Below, in pieces: positions 7,713 to 17,973 of a stretch of 53,153 nt of DNA. The DNA lies in NCBI RefSeq assembly GCF_014694405.1, contig NZ_JAAUWV010000029.1:1-53153 (forward strand), read 5' to 3'. Position 1 is the first letter of the stretch. Each line of letters opens with the position of its first letter. The position numbers and the translations under genes were made by a program. This DNA comes from Pseudoalteromonas sp. S16_S37 (lineage in GTDB: Bacteria > Pseudomonadota > Gammaproteobacteria > Enterobacterales > Alteromonadaceae). A model generated the notes under the pieces. That model was not told the origin of the DNA. It saw nothing but the letters and a program-made list of their open reading frames with translations, and made no database searches.

Positions 7713-8944
7713 GTCATTTGAGTTACATGGAAAAACTGCTAGATGGGGTTGAGGTTGAGTGGAAGCCATTGGGAGAAGTAGCGCGATTTATCAATGGTAG
7801 AGCATATAAAAAGCCGGAATTATTGGAGCAAGGTAAGTATCCTGTCTTGAGGGTCGGGAACTTCTTTACTAATGCAAATTGGTATTACTCAGACTTAGAG
7901 CTAGATGAAGATAAATATTGCGATAATGGTGATCTCTTATATGCATGGTCGGCTTCATTTGGACCGCGAATTTGGGAAGGTGGAAAGGTCATCTATCACT
8001 ACCATATTTGGAAGGTTATCCCTAATGCTGGCCAGATATTGAAGAAATTCCTCTTCTATTTGCTTGAATGGGATACAAAAGCACTTCAAGGTGAGCATGC
8101 AACTGGTTCTACAATGATGCACGTGAGCAAAGGAGCTATAGAAAGCCGGTTAGTTCCTATCCCATGCCCAGATAACCCAGAAAAATCGCTGGCAATACAA
8201 GCTGAAATAGTGCGTATTCTGGACGCATTTACCGCCATGACCGCCGAGCTGACCGCCGAGCTTAACATGCGGAAAAAACAATACAACTACTACCGCGACC
8301 AGTTGTTGAGTTTTGAAGATGGTGAGGTTGAGTACTTACCTATGGGGCATGAAAGTGTTGGTGAGTTTATTCGTGGTGGTGGATTGCAGAAAAAGGATTT
8401 TACTGAAACTGGCGTTGGCTGTATTCATTATGGTCAGATCTATACGTACTACGGAACTTATACAAGTGAAACAAAAACTTGTGTTTCAATAGAGTTCGCC
8501 AAGAAAGCTCGTAAAGCAAAATCTGGTGATTTAGTTATAGCGACAACTAGTGAAAATGATGAAGATGTATGCAAGGCTGTTGCTTGGCTAGGAAATGATG
8601 ATATAGCAGTAAGTAGCGATGCTTGTATTTATAGACATAAACTTAATCCAAAATATGTTTCATATTTCTTTCAAACAGAGCACTTCCAGAAACAAAAAAG
8701 GCAATACATTACAGGCACAAAAGTACGACGAGTAAATGCTGATAATTTAGCGAAAATACTTATTCCAGTTCCAACTCCAGAGGAACAATCTCGTATAGTC
8801 TCTATACTAGATAACTTCGATGCAATTACAAACTCCATCACCGAAGGTCTCCCACGCGAAATCGAGTTACGTCGAAAGCAATACGAGTATTATCGTGACC
8901 TGTTGTTGAGCTTCCCGAAATCTCATTCAGATGAGGCAGCTTAA
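7709..8944 (+). CDS. hsdS: Type I restriction-modification specificity subunit HsdS
   Basis: The 411-residue HsdS has the usual two-half layout. Target-recognition domain 1 occupies about residues 15-165. A central conserved helical repeat ([34 protein letters not shown]) is followed by domain 2 (about 210-360) and a second copy of the repeat ([20 protein letters not shown] to [13 protein letters not shown]). The two repeats act as spacers and HsdM docking helices and are similar enough to allow domain swapping. The recognised DNA sequence cannot be read from the protein. The stop TAA overlaps the ATG of the fic gene by one base. Confidence 0.96.
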   Translation: MSHLSYMEKLLDGVEVEWKPLGEVARFINGRAYKKPELLEQGKYPVLRVGNFFTNANWYYSDLELDEDKYCDNGDLLYAWSASFGPRIWEGGKVIYHYHIWKVIPNAGQILKKFLFYLLEWDTKALQGEHATGSTMMHVSKGAIESRLVPIPCPDNPEKSLAIQAEIVRILDAFTAMTAELTAELNMRKKQYNYYRDQLLSFEDGEVEYLPMGHESVGEFIRGGGLQKKDFTETGVGCIHYGQIYTYYGTYTSETKTCVSIEFAKKARKAKSGDLVIATTSENDEDVCKAVAWLGNDDIAVSSDACIYRHKLNPKYVSYFFQTEHFQKQKRQYITGTKVRRVNADNLAKILIPVPTPEEQSRIVSILDNFDAITNSITEGLPREIELRRKQYEYYRDLLLSFPKSHSDEAA

Positions 8945-9945
8945 TGGCCTACCAACCACCTTTTACCATCACCACCGATATTCTTAACTTGGTGGCACAA
9001 ATCAGCCAGCAGGTGGGTGAGTTAAACGCCAGCCAGCTCAATGCCTCGCCGCAACTGCGCAAGCAAAACCGCATTAAAACCATTACTGGTACGCTGGCGA
9101 TTGAAGGCAATACCTTAACTGAAGAACAAATCACCGCCATTGTTGAAGGTAAGCCCGTATTGGGCAGTGTGCGTGAGCTGGCCGAGGTAAAAGGTGCAAT
9201 TGCCGCTTACGATGCACTGCCAACATTTACCCCCGCCACCATTAACGATTTACTCACAGCTCACGGTTTAATGCTGTCAGATATTCTTGTAAATGCGGGT
9301 GAGTTTCGCAGTAAAGGCGTGGGTATCCATAAAGGTGGTGTGGTGCACCATGTTGCGCCGCCTGCGCATCAAGTATCCGGTTTAATGGCCGATTTGATCC
9401 AATGGCTTAAGCAAACAAAAGATCACCCATTGATCGCCAGTTGTGTATTCCATTACGAATTTGAGTTTATTCACCCCTTTGCCGATGGTAACGGCCGAAT
9501 GGGGCGCTTATGGCAAACGCTGATTTTGTCCAAGTGGCATCCGTTGTTTTTATCTTTGCCGCTAGAAAGTGTGATTAAAGACCATCAGCAAGCCTATTAT
9601 CACGCCCTTGAGCAGGCGGATAACCAAGCGGATAGCACGCCGTTTATTCATTTTATGTTGTCGGTTATTCAGCAAACGTTGGTGCAAAACGCCTCTGTAA
9701 ACGCCCCTCTAAAAGAAGGTAAAAACGCCCCTGTAAATACCCTTATCAATGTAACGGGCCTTAAAACGCCTGAGGCTATTTTAGCCTTGCTTACTAGCAC
9801 GCCCGAGCTGACCCGACAACAACTCGCTGATACCTTGAATAAAGACGTTAGAACCATTGGTCGCGCCATGAGCAAGTTGCAAAAAGAAGGTAAATTAACC
9901 CGAATAGGTTCAGATAAAACCGGCCATTGGCAAGTACAAGAATAA
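8944..9945 (+). CDS. Fic-domain protein (putative AMPylase) with C-terminal winged helix
   Basis: The 333-residue protein carries the complete Fic motif HPFADGNGRMGR (about residues 177-188), so the AMP-transfer centre should be intact. TLAIEGN (about 52-58) matches the class II inhibitory helix rule [S/T]xxxE[G/N], so activity is probably held in check by its own N-terminus. The C-terminal part (from about 277, LTRQQLADTLNKDVRTIGRAMSKLQ) looks like a winged helix-turn-helix for DNA binding or regulation. It is embedded between hsdS and hsdR and coupled to hsdS, an arrangement known for some type I loci. Its target is unknown; regulation of, or backup for, the restriction system is inference. 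Confidence 0.9.
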   Translation: MAYQPPFTITTDILNLVAQISQQVGELNASQLNASPQLRKQNRIKTITGTLAIEGNTLTEEQITAIVEGKPVLGSVRELAEVKGAIAAYDALPTFTPATINDLLTAHGLMLSDILVNAGEFRSKGVGIHKGGVVHHVAPPAHQVSGLMADLIQWLKQTKDHPLIASCVFHYEFEFIHPFADGNGRMGRLWQTLILSKWHPLFLSLPLESVIKDHQQAYYHALEQADNQADSTPFIHFMLSVIQQTLVQNASVNAPLKEGKNAPVNTLINVTGLKTPEAILALLTSTPELTRQQLADTLNKDVRTIGRAMSKLQKEGKLTRIGSDKTGHWQVQE

Positions 9946-10011
9946 TGCGATGCAGTGGCTGGTTCCATTTTGGAACATACCACTGTTTACACGAAAAAAG
10001 GATTTAAAATA

Positions 10012-13000
10012 ATGACAACGTATAAAACAGTTGCAGAATCGAACAACTTTATTGTGTTAGATAAATACACACGCCAAGACCAAATTGCTGAGGGCTACCA
10101 GAGCGAAGGTGATTTAGAGCGTGAACTGATTCAGGACCTAAGCAACCAGGGCTATGAGTATTTACCTGCGTTAACGACACCCGATGCCATGCTGGAGAAT
10201 GTGCGTAAACAGTTGCAAGCCCTCAATAAGGTCGAGTTTACCGATGCCGAGTGGGCTCGCTTTTGCGAGCAATACCTGAACACACCCAGCGACAATATTC
10301 TCGACAAAACCCGCAAGGTGCACAGTGACTATATCTTCGATTTTGTCTTCGATGATGGCCATATCGAAAACATCTACCTGTTCGACAAGAAGACCATTGC
10401 TCGTAACAAGGTTCAGGTCATTAAGCAGTTTGAACAAACGGGAAGCCATGCTAACCGTTATGATGTGACGATTTTGGTCAATGGTTTGCCTTTGGTGCAA
10501 ATTGAACTGAAAAAGCGTGGTGTGGCGATCCGTGAGGCGTTTAATCAAATACATAGGTACAGCAAAGAAAGCTTTAATAGCGATCACTCCTTGTACAAGT
10601 TCTTGCAGCTGTTTGTGATCTCGAATGGCACCGACACGCGCTATTTTGCCAATACCACTAAGCGCGACAAAAACAGCTTCGACTTTACGATGAACTGGGC
10701 GAAGTCAGACAATACGCTGATTAAGGATTTAAAAGACTTTACCGCCACTTTTTTCCAGAAAGAGACCTTGCTTGAAGTGATCTTGCGTTACTCGGTATTT
10801 GACGTCAGCAATACCTTACTCGTGATGCGCCCTTACCAAATTGCGGCTACTGAGCGCATTTTATGGAAGATAAAGAGCGCGTTTAACGCTAAGAATTGGA
10901 GCTCTCCTAGTAATCAAAATAAGGAGAGCGGTGGGTACATTTGGCACACTACCGGTTCAGGAAAAACACTCACTAGCTTTAAAGCGGCACGTTCGGCCAC
11001 CGATTTAGACTGTATCGATAAAGTCTTTTTTGTGGTGGACCGAAAAGACCTCGACTATCAGACCATGAAAGAGTATCAGCGCTTCTCACCTGATAGTGTG
11101 AACGGTTCAGACAGTACCGCAGGGCTTAAGAGTAACCTGGACAAAGACGATAACAAGATTGTTGTTACCACAATCCAAAAGCTCAACAACTTAATCAAAA
11201 GCGAAAGCGATTTAGCTATCTACAACAAGCAGGTTGTCTTTATTTTTGATGAGTGTCATCGAAGCCAGTTCGGTGAAGCGCAGAAAAATCTGAAGAAGAA
11301 ATTCAAAAAGTACTACCAGTTTGGTTTTACCGGTACGCCAATTTTCCCTGAAAACGCCTTGGGTGCTGAAACCACGGGCAGCGTGTTTGGCCAGCAGTTG
11401 CACACTTATGTGATCACTGATGCCATTCGTGATGAAAAAGTACTTAAGTTCAAAGTGGACTATAACGATGTTCGTCCGCAATTTAAGAGCATTGAGACTG
11501 AGCAGGATGAAAAGAAGCTCAGTGCCGCCGAGAATAAGAAAGCGTTCTTACATCCAATGCGCATTCGTGAAATCTCGCAGTATATTCTGAGCCATTTTAA
11601 CCAGAAAACGCATCGAGCCTATTCTGGTGCCAAAGGGTTTAACGCCATGTTTGCGGTCAGTAGTGTTGATGCAGCGAAAGCGTACTATGAAACTTTCAAA
11701 ACATTGCAGGCCGAGGCTGAGAATGGACCCACAAGTAAGCCTCTGCGCATTGCGACTATCTTCTCATTTGCAGCCAATGAAGAGCAGGACGCTATCGGTG
11801 ATATTTTAGATGAGAGCTTTGAAGTTAGCGCGATGAACAGCAGCGCGAAAGAGTTTTTGAGCGCCGCGATTACGGATTACAACGCCATGTTTAAATCTAA
11901 CTATGGCGTGGACAGTAATGGCTTTCAGAATTACTACCGTGACCTTGCCCAGCGCGTGAAGAATCAAGAAATAGATCTGCTCATAGTGGTTGGTATGTTT
12001 TTAACGGGCTTTGATGCGCCGACGCTCAATACCTTGTTTGTTGACAAGAATTTGCGCTATCACGGCTTGATGCAGGCGTTTTCTCGCACCAATCGCATTT
12101 ATGATGCAACGAAGACCTTTGGCAATATTGTTACCTTCCGGGACTTAGAGCAGGCAACCATTGACGCCATCACTTTGTTTGGTGATAAAAACACCAAAAA
12201 CGTAGTGTTGGAGAAGAGCTACAAAGAATACATGGAAGGCTTTAACGATATTGCTACTGGCCAGGCGCGTCGAGGTTTTGTTGATATCGTCAAAGAGCTG
12301 CAAGAACGTTTTCCAAACCCGGAAAATATTGAAAAAGAACAAGATAAAAAAGAATTTGCCAAGCTGTTTGGTGAATACCTAAAAGCAGAAAATATTTTAC
12401 AAAACTACGATGAATTTGCAGGCTTGAAAGCACTGCAAAGCCTAGATACCAGTGATGAACAAGCTGTTGAAGAGTTCAAGTCAAAGTACTATCTGGATGA
12501 TGCTGACATCGAGGCAATGCAAACCATCGATATGCCAAGCGAGCGTGCTATTCAAGATTATCGCTCTACCTACAACGATACCCGCGACTGGTTGCGACGC
12601 GATAAAGAAGGTCAGGACAAAGATAAGTCAACGGTAGACTGGGACGATGTGGTCTTTGAAATTGATTTGCTTAAATCCCAAGAAATAAACCTCGATTACA
12701 TTCTTGAACTGATTTTTGAGCACAATAAGAAGAACAAGAGCAAAGAAGGCTTGATTGAAGAAGTTCGTCGTATGATCCGCAGCAGCCTTGGCAATAGAGC
12801 GAAAGAGAGCTTAGTGGTTGATTTTATTAACCAGACAAACCTAGATGAGATCAATGACAAAGCCAGCATTATCGACGCTTTCTTCAAATTCGCCCAGGCG
12901 GAGCAGGTCAAAGAAGCAAAAGAGATTATTGAATCAGAGTCTTTGAATGAAGAAGCTGCAAAGCGATATATTTCTTTTTCTCTAAAACGAGAATTTGCGT

Positions 13001-13140
13001 CAGAAAATGGTACAGCACTCACTGATGCTTTACCAAAATTGAGTCCTTTAAATCCAAAATATCGCACTCTTAAGCAACTCGTTTTCCAGAAAATTGCTGC
13101 TTTTGTTGATAAGTTTAAAGGCGTTGGCGGTGAGATTTAA
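10012..13140 (+). CDS. hsdR: Type I restriction endonuclease/translocase subunit HsdR
   Basis: The start is ATG 10012, with AAAGG 10-15 bases upstream; a longer frame to 9955 has no better signal. The 1042-residue HsdR has the N-terminal nuclease (D151, then the E165-L-K167 triad) and an SF2 translocase with Walker A TTGSGKT, DECH box ([12 protein letters not shown]), TGTP motif and the motif VI region FSRTNR. A C-terminal helical domain binds HsdM. The complex pumps DNA and cuts far from unmethylated sites. It is the last gene of the operon, and a strong hairpin follows. Length and motifs are standard and no defect is visible. Confidence 0.97.
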   Translation: MTTYKTVAESNNFIVLDKYTRQDQIAEGYQSEGDLERELIQDLSNQGYEYLPALTTPDAMLENVRKQLQALNKVEFTDAEWARFCEQYLNTPSDNILDKTRKVHSDYIFDFVFDDGHIENIYLFDKKTIARNKVQVIKQFEQTGSHANRYDVTILVNGLPLVQIELKKRGVAIREAFNQIHRYSKESFNSDHSLYKFLQLFVISNGTDTRYFANTTKRDKNSFDFTMNWAKSDNTLIKDLKDFTATFFQKETLLEVILRYSVFDVSNTLLVMRPYQIAATERILWKIKSAFNAKNWSSPSNQNKESGGYIWHTTGSGKTLTSFKAARSATDLDCIDKVFFVVDRKDLDYQTMKEYQRFSPDSVNGSDSTAGLKSNLDKDDNKIVVTTIQKLNNLIKSESDLAIYNKQVVFIFDECHRSQFGEAQKNLKKKFKKYYQFGFTGTPIFPENALGAETTGSVFGQQLHTYVITDAIRDEKVLKFKVDYNDVRPQFKSIETEQDEKKLSAAENKKAFLHPMRIREISQYILSHFNQKTHRAYSGAKGFNAMFAVSSVDAAKAYYETFKTLQAEAENGPTSKPLRIATIFSFAANEEQDAIGDILDESFEVSAMNSSAKEFLSAAITDYNAMFKSNYGVDSNGFQNYYRDLAQRVKNQEIDLLIVVGMFLTGFDAPTLNTLFVDKNLRYHGLMQAFSRTNRIYDATKTFGNIVTFRDLEQATIDAITLFGDKNTKNVVLEKSYKEYMEGFNDIATGQARRGFVDIVKELQERFPNPENIEKEQDKKEFAKLFGEYLKAENILQNYDEFAGLKALQSLDTSDEQAVEEFKSKYYLDDADIEAMQTIDMPSERAIQDYRSTYNDTRDWLRRDKEGQDKDKSTVDWDDVVFEIDLLKSQEINLDYILELIFEHNKKNKSKEGLIEEVRRMIRSSLGNRAKESLVVDFINQTNLDEINDKASIIDAFFKFAQAEQVKEAKEIIESESLNEEAAKRYISFSLKREFASENGTALTDALPKLSPLNPKYRTLKQLVFQKIAAFVDKFKGVGGEI

Positions 13141-13163
13141 TATTGTTTACACGACAATACAAA

Positions 13164-13190
13164 GTAAAAGGGCTCATTGAGCCCTTTTAC
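13164..13190 (+). terminator. Terminator of the hsd operon
   Basis: GTAAAAGGGCTC (13164-13175) pairs with GAGCCCTTTTAC (13179-13190) with a 3-base loop, and TTT follows, 24 bp after the hsdR stop. It touches the innermost TnsB-type site of the old transposon end. Confidence 0.85.
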
Positions 13191-13255
13191 TTTCCAACTT
13201 TATTCAGTTGTTTCCATCTTTATTTAAACGTTTCCAACTTTATTCAGAATCTACA
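13185..13255 (-). repeat. Right end of an older Tn7-like element (three tandem 20-bp TnsB-type sites)
   Basis: Read leftward from 13255 the strand starts TGTAGATTCTG (11 nt). Three repeats then begin AATAAAG at 13244, 13224 and 13204, with cores AATAAAGTTGGAAAC, AATAAAGATGGAAAC and AATAAAGTTGGAAAG, spaced exactly 20 bp. The intact element's right end has the same geometry (11 nt, then three units 20 bp apart) but different cores (AATAAAGTTTCA type). This is therefore a transposon end with a different TnsB specificity. The sequence that originally followed it was the glmS flank now found at 31260 onward. No matching left end was found in the window. Confidence 0.8.
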
Positions 13256-13257
13256 AA
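13253..13257. repeat. Target-site duplication ACAAA, left copy
   Basis: ACAAA directly precedes the left terminus TGT at 13258 and is repeated exactly at 31257-31261 beside the right terminus. Its first three bases, ACA, are also the last three of the older element's right end. Confidence 0.9.
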
Positions 13258-13408
13258 TGTAGCCCCGCAATATAGTTTCATACTGAGCGGGGCTATAGGG
13301 CTTATTCTTTGGCTTGGAAATTTGAGGTTAGGAAATAAAGTTTCATACTGGACTTAGATAGCAACATATGTTCGTGCTCAAATCAAATAATAAAGTTCCA
13401 TCCCGAAA
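13258..13408 (+). repeat. Left end of the Tn7-like element (three spaced TnsB sites)
   Basis: The terminus TGTAGCCCCGC (13258-13268) is followed by site L1 AATATAGTTTCATACTGAGC (13269-13288), L2 AATAAAGTTTCATACTGGAC (13334-13353) and L3 AATAAAGTTCCATCCCGAAA (13389-13408). Site starts are 65 and 55 bp apart, the loose spacing typical of a Tn7 left end. All point inward. The stretch 13409-13596 holds the upstream region of the methyltransferase gene, including TTGACA at 13489 without a well-spaced -10 box. Confidence 0.9.
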
Positions 13409-13596
13409 ACTTAAAAAAACGCTGACTAAAAAGCGCCTATCAACGGAAAAGAAGCAATCCTAAAAATACCCCTTTAAAAACAGTTGCTTTGACATACCTT
13501 ATTAATTTATAAGAGAAAAAACAAAAACACCCTCGATTTATTCAAATTCCTGATGTACAATAATAAAAGGGTATGTATATATAAATTTTAAATTCA

Positions 13597-14658
13597 ATGG
13601 CAAGTATAGTCGGTGTAGATTTGTTTTGTGGCGCGGGAGGTTTGACTCGAGGGTTAATTGACTCAGGAATTCAAGTCTCTGCTGGATTAGATATTGAAAG
13701 CCACTGCAAGTACGCATATGAATCAAATAACGGTTCACTTTTTCACTGTAAAGATGTGACTTCTCTATCTGGTGATGAGCTGACAGGTATGTATTCTGCT
13801 GGTGATTTTCGTCTGCTTGCTGGCTGTGCACCATGCCAACCATTTTCAACCTACTCTCAAGGTAGAGACACAAAAAAAGATAAAAAATGGCCCTTACTGT
13901 ATGCATTTTCTAAATTAATACGAGTAACTCAGCCCGAATTGGTCACCATGGAAAATGTACCAGATGTCACCAAACACACTGTTTATCATGACTTTGTAAG
14001 TAGCCTAAAAAAGCAAGGCTATAATATTTGGGCCAATACCGTATATTGTCCTGATTACGGAATACCTCAAACAAGGAGTAGACATGTATTACTCGCATCA
14101 AAACTTGGTCCCATTTCATTAGTAGAAAAAACTCACACTCCAAGTGAATATGTCACAGTAAAACAAGCGCTATCAAAATATCAGCTCGCAAAAATTAAAG
14201 CTGGTACAGCATCAAAAGCTGATCGCTTGCATAAAACGGCGGCTTTATCCGATTTAAATATGAAGCGAATGAAGGCATCAAAGCCTGGTGGTACTTGGAA
14301 AGATTGGCCTTTGGATCTAGTAGCTGACTGCCATAAAAAACCTAGCGGAAAATCATATTCTGGCGTTTATTCAAGAATGCGCTGGGATGAACCTGCTCCC
14401 ACAATGACAACTCAGTTCTTTGGATTTGGAAATGGGCGTTTCGGCCACCCAAAAGAAAATAGAGCTATATCCTTACGTGAAGGAGCTATTTTTCAGACGT
14501 TTCCAGACTGGTATCAATTCATTGAAGATAATGTGCCAGTTCAAATTGGAAAGGTAGGTAAAATGATTGGAAATGCCGTTCCACCCAGATTAGGACAAAT
14601 AATTGGTGACTCTTTTATAAACCATGTAAGAAATATTGAGAGCCAAGGAAAGCCCTAA
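13597..14658 (+). CDS. DNA (cytosine-5-)methyltransferase, DrmMII-like
   Basis: The 353-residue C5 methylase has motif I DLFCGAGGLTRGL (residues 8-20), the catalytic loop GCAPCQPFS with nucleophile C80, ENVP (120-123), a motif VIII-like QTRSRH and the C-terminal motif GKMIGNAVPP. The target-recognition region is about residues 180-270. It should methylate cytosine in a short motif to mark self DNA. In class 2 DISARM a C5 methylase (DrmMII) accompanies DrmA and DrmB, both encoded 1.6 kb away, so this is likely its role here. The stop is directly followed by the ATG of the next gene. The ribosome-binding site is weak. Confidence 0.92.
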   Translation: MASIVGVDLFCGAGGLTRGLIDSGIQVSAGLDIESHCKYAYESNNGSLFHCKDVTSLSGDELTGMYSAGDFRLLAGCAPCQPFSTYSQGRDTKKDKKWPLLYAFSKLIRVTQPELVTMENVPDVTKHTVYHDFVSSLKKQGYNIWANTVYCPDYGIPQTRSRHVLLASKLGPISLVEKTHTPSEYVTVKQALSKYQLAKIKAGTASKADRLHKTAALSDLNMKRMKASKPGGTWKDWPLDLVADCHKKPSGKSYSGVYSRMRWDEPAPTMTTQFFGFGNGRFGHPKENRAISLREGAIFQTFPDWYQFIEDNVPVQIGKVGKMIGNAVPPRLGQIIGDSFINHVRNIESQGKP

Positions 14659-16257
14659 ATGGCCACAATATACCCTCCGTTTTTGCCAGATAATTGCCCT
14701 AGTTCAGAAAAAAAGGTAAGAACAGCATTTTCACAAATTGAAAATATCACTATATTCCACTCTTTGTGCTGGCAATCGCAAAGAAATAACCGCCAAGGAG
14801 ATGGAGAAGCAGACTTTATTCTTTTGTTACCTAAAATTGGAGTTCTAATCCTTGAAGTCAAGGGCGGCTCAATTACCTTAGAAAATGGTACTTGGTACAC
14901 AACAGATAGGTTCAAAGCCAAACACGTAATTAAAGACCCTTTTGTACAAGCTAAAGACTCTAAGTATGCTTTGTTAGCTTATCTAAATAAGGAAAACCAG
15001 TCGCTTACGAAAGTTCCAATTATACATGCTGTTGTGTTTCCTGATTTGGTTGTAACTAAATCACTATCAATTAACTCACCTCGAGAATTAATTATTGATA
15101 AGTACGACTTACAAAACCCCTATCGCGCACTTGTCAAAGTCGCTGAGCATTGGAAAGCCGTATATCACTTTCCAGAGCACTATTTGGATAAAATAAGTTC
15201 TCTTTTGGCTCCAACAATGCACGTAAGAAAACTGCCATCAGATGTCATTGAGGAAACTGAAAGAGGTATTATCAACTTAACAAACGAACAAATTAAAACT
15301 TTAATTTCTTTAAAAAGAGCAAAACAAGCCATTATTTATGGCACCGCCGGAGCTGGAAAAACGATCTTAGCTGTAGAGAAAGCACGGCAGCTAAATATGG
15401 GGAGCTATAAGACACTATTTCTTTGCTACAACAAGCTCCTTTGCGAAAAAATAAAAATAACACTTGAGGACACAGCGGTAGCGGTGGAAACATTTCACTC
15501 CCTAGCTGTTAAAGAAGCGAGACAAGCCAAAATAGCAATACCCAAAGAGCTAGATGCACAATGGTATGAAGAGCAAGCCTTAAAACTGCTTATTGAGTCA
15601 ATATCCTCTAATCAATCACAGTTTGACGCGATTATTATTGATGAAGCTCAAGACTTTTCGTCTGATTGGATTAAGGTTTTACAAGGCATGATAGCCACAG
15701 AAGGAGTCTTTTATATTTTTGCGGACTCTCATCAAAACCTATATAGAAGAGGTTGGGCTCCTCCTTTAAATCTAACCCCGTATGATCTATTGAAAAATTG
15801 CAGAAATACCAAACAAATCGCGACAACTGTCGCTAATATTTATAAAGATGAACTTTTAGACAATGGGTTGTATGGCCCAGAGTCGGAGTTCATTGAATCC
15901 AATACCTACAAGGACTCTTTAGATCTGATATTCACAACCACTGAACGCTTGCTATCAAAGAATGTTGCATGTGAGCACATCGTAGTACTAACGAATTCAA
16001 ATTTATTGGTAAATCAATTGAGAACTCATTGCATTAATGAATATATGTTTACCAGCTATGGAAAGTTAGGGATCTGTGTTGAAACAATTCGGCGATTTAA
16101 AGGATTAGAATGCCATACAGTGATTGTAGCTATTGATGATAGCGAGCTTGACGACCACACAATACAAGCCCTTAGCTACGTTGGCATAAGCAGAGCGAAG
16201 TCCAAAGTATATTTTATCGCTTCCAAAAAAGTTAAAGCCAAACTGAATTGGCTTTAA
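14659..16257 (+). CDS. NERD-domain nuclease fused to a UvrD/Rep-type helicase
   Basis: Of the 532 residues, the first 150 or so form a NERD (nuclease-related) domain with GDGEADF, then LEVKGG, giving the D52, E66 and K68 triad of the PD-(D/E)xK fold. From about 210 comes a superfamily I helicase core: Walker A GTAGAGKT (about 228-235), DEAQDFSSDW (Walker B) and a C-terminal VGISRAKSKVYF region like UvrD motif VI. It probably cuts and remodels foreign DNA. It starts right after the methylase stop (TAAATG) with AAGGAAAG as ribosome-binding site, so the two are co-translated. This gene is not among the standard DISARM components. A hairpin covers its last codons. Confidence 0.88.
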   Translation: MATIYPPFLPDNCPSSEKKVRTAFSQIENITIFHSLCWQSQRNNRQGDGEADFILLLPKIGVLILEVKGGSITLENGTWYTTDRFKAKHVIKDPFVQAKDSKYALLAYLNKENQSLTKVPIIHAVVFPDLVVTKSLSINSPRELIIDKYDLQNPYRALVKVAEHWKAVYHFPEHYLDKISSLLAPTMHVRKLPSDVIEETERGIINLTNEQIKTLISLKRAKQAIIYGTAGAGKTILAVEKARQLNMGSYKTLFLCYNKLLCEKIKITLEDTAVAVETFHSLAVKEARQAKIAIPKELDAQWYEEQALKLLIESISSNQSQFDAIIIDEAQDFSSDWIKVLQGMIATEGVFYIFADSHQNLYRRGWAPPLNLTPYDLLKNCRNTKQIATTVANIYKDELLDNGLYGPESEFIESNTYKDSLDLIFTTTERLLSKNVACEHIVVLTNSNLLVNQLRTHCINEYMFTSYGKLGICVETIRRFKGLECHTVIVAIDDSELDDHTIQALSYVGISRAKSKVYFIASKKVKAKLNWL

Positions 16258-16264
16258 CTTTTTT
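16225..16264. terminator. Bidirectional terminator between the convergent defence operons
   Basis: A6, then GTTAAAGCCAA (16231-16241), a 6-nt loop, TTGGCTTTAAC (16248-16258) and T6 make a perfect two-way terminator. It overlaps the last ten or so codons of the NERD-helicase gene and ends 9 bp from the drmB stop. Confidence 0.92.
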
Positions 16265-16272
16265 GGGTCAAT

Positions 16273-17973
16273 TTATCTTAAGTAGCCAGATCGTCCAAAT
16301 AAAGCAGAACGACTTAGGTTCATATTGAAGTGCCTGCACGAAGGCTCCCCTAAATGCAGGCACCCCATACACGCGCCACCAGAGTCACTACATGCTGGAT
16401 CCATCGCACACCGGTGATCTTCAAACACCACTGCATCAAGTAAATGATGAAGCTCGGTTTCGAACACGGCTTGTAACCCACCTAATACGAAGTCACCTTT
16501 AGCAGCACCATATATGAAAAATCCAAGATGATATGGAACTAAAAGCTCAGACAAGCCATTTCTATCAATTCCAGAAAAGACTGAAGCAATTCGAACAAAC
16601 CTATGAGCATATGAATGAACTAACTTGTGAAGGTTTTCCAGTAATGTATTGTCTTCAGTTGGAGATTCATTATCTGCTATTGCTTTTAATATGTTCTCTC
16701 TGGAGGACTGTTCATCAACTCCCACAGAAACATCATAGCCGATTTTTTTTAGCCAGCTAATCACTTCTATCGGGTCAAGTTGAATATATAAAGCTTCGGT
16801 TTGAGCCAAATCAGAATATACAGTGTACCCTTTACTACCTTTTGTTTTAAATGGTGTGAGCTTATCTTCTCCCGGTTTATGCCCACCTCTTGTGTAGCCA
16901 AATTGCGCTGTTAGTATGGGAAATTTATCGATTAGCTCTACACTTTTCAGCTTCGCCTTTTCCAAGCTAGCCACATACGCTTTTCTATAAATATCAGCAT
17001 ACTGACTTCCTAAAGCTGTTGAATCAATAAGGTTTTTTATTTGTATTCTGGATTCTAATGTTGCGAGCGCCAAAATTACTGCTTGAGCCTCCGCTTCTTC
17101 CTGGTGCTCCTTATTTAAAGTCAAATTAGAAACAGGCATAACACTGCTATCATTACCAGCAGCTTCCAACATCTTATCTATAATCTCTTCTGGAAGCCCT
17201 TGGCTTTGTAATGTCCTCCTAAGGGACTCAGAACTAGACTTTACTTGATCTATATTTTCCTCAATCATCCCATTAAGCACCCAAGACAAAGCCCTAGGTG
17301 GACCTCCAGCTTCGCTAAGAACTTTTATTTTTTCTTTATCTGGAGGGTTGACGATAACAACATTATGAGGTGTGTAGACCGATGCCGCTCTGTGAGGTAA
17401 AAACTTCAGATATCCTTGCTTACATTCACACTCAACATTGCCAAACCCTTTTCTCAACACGATGTTGCATACCGGACAGTCGAATATGATCTCGCTGGCT
17501 GTTGCGGTTCCAGGGAACCTAACTCTGACTTGTTTATGCTCTTCACAGCTGGGAATATATGGCTCTCTAATAGCACCGCATAAATTATGAAATCCTACGA
17601 AATACAAATTACTAGTGCCAATACTTGTTCCACATGGGCAAGGCGCTTGGGGTTGCTTGTGAATTCTGAAACAACTTCGACAAACCCACGTTCTGCTTGG
17701 GAAAGATTCAACTTGTACACCATTGTCTTCGTCTAATGTGACAACTTTTATCGGATAGTTCTTTCTCAGGTTAGCTATAAAGCCACCGTCGTTGCCACTC
17801 ACCTCCCATGCAGAGGCTTGCCTAATGATCGCTCTGCGAATTGAGGCATCATCAATATCATTACGAGTAAAGTAAACCCAATCTTTTACTTTCCAAACCT
17901 GCCCTCTTAAGTCGACGGTTTGTTCGGGTAAAAAACCAAACAAAATCTGCGAAACACTTCTAAAATCAGCCAT
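16273..17973 (-). CDS. DrmB-like protein (DUF1998)
   Basis: The 566-residue protein has two cysteine-rich zinc-ribbon segments (CRSCFRIH with CPCG near residue 98-115, and CPVC with CECKQG near 170-190). The C-terminal DUF1998 domain reads LHKLVHSYAHRF, then CAMDPACSDSGGACMGCLH, GEPSCRHFN and ending LFGRSGYLR. DUF1998 proteins are known DISARM (DrmB) and Druantia components that work with a DUF1998-linked helicase, probably in sensing or loading on foreign DNA. The ATG shares one base with the drmA stop (TAATG), so the pair is tightly coupled. Assignment to the family is strong; the exact role is inferred from DISARM. Confidence 0.9.
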   Translation of the reverse strand: MADFRSVSQILFGFLPEQTVDLRGQVWKVKDWVYFTRNDIDDASIRRAIIRQASAWEVSGNDGGFIANLRKNYPIKVVTLDEDNGVQVESFPSRTWVCRSCFRIHKQPQAPCPCGTSIGTSNLYFVGFHNLCGAIREPYIPSCEEHKQVRVRFPGTATASEIIFDCPVCNIVLRKGFGNVECECKQGYLKFLPHRAASVYTPHNVVIVNPPDKEKIKVLSEAGGPPRALSWVLNGMIEENIDQVKSSSESLRRTLQSQGLPEEIIDKMLEAAGNDSSVMPVSNLTLNKEHQEEAEAQAVILALATLESRIQIKNLIDSTALGSQYADIYRKAYVASLEKAKLKSVELIDKFPILTAQFGYTRGGHKPGEDKLTPFKTKGSKGYTVYSDLAQTEALYIQLDPIEVISWLKKIGYDVSVGVDEQSSRENILKAIADNESPTEDNTLLENLHKLVHSYAHRFVRIASVFSGIDRNGLSELLVPYHLGFFIYGAAKGDFVLGGLQAVFETELHHLLDAVVFEDHRCAMDPACSDSGGACMGCLHLGEPSCRHFNMNLSRSALFGRSGYLR

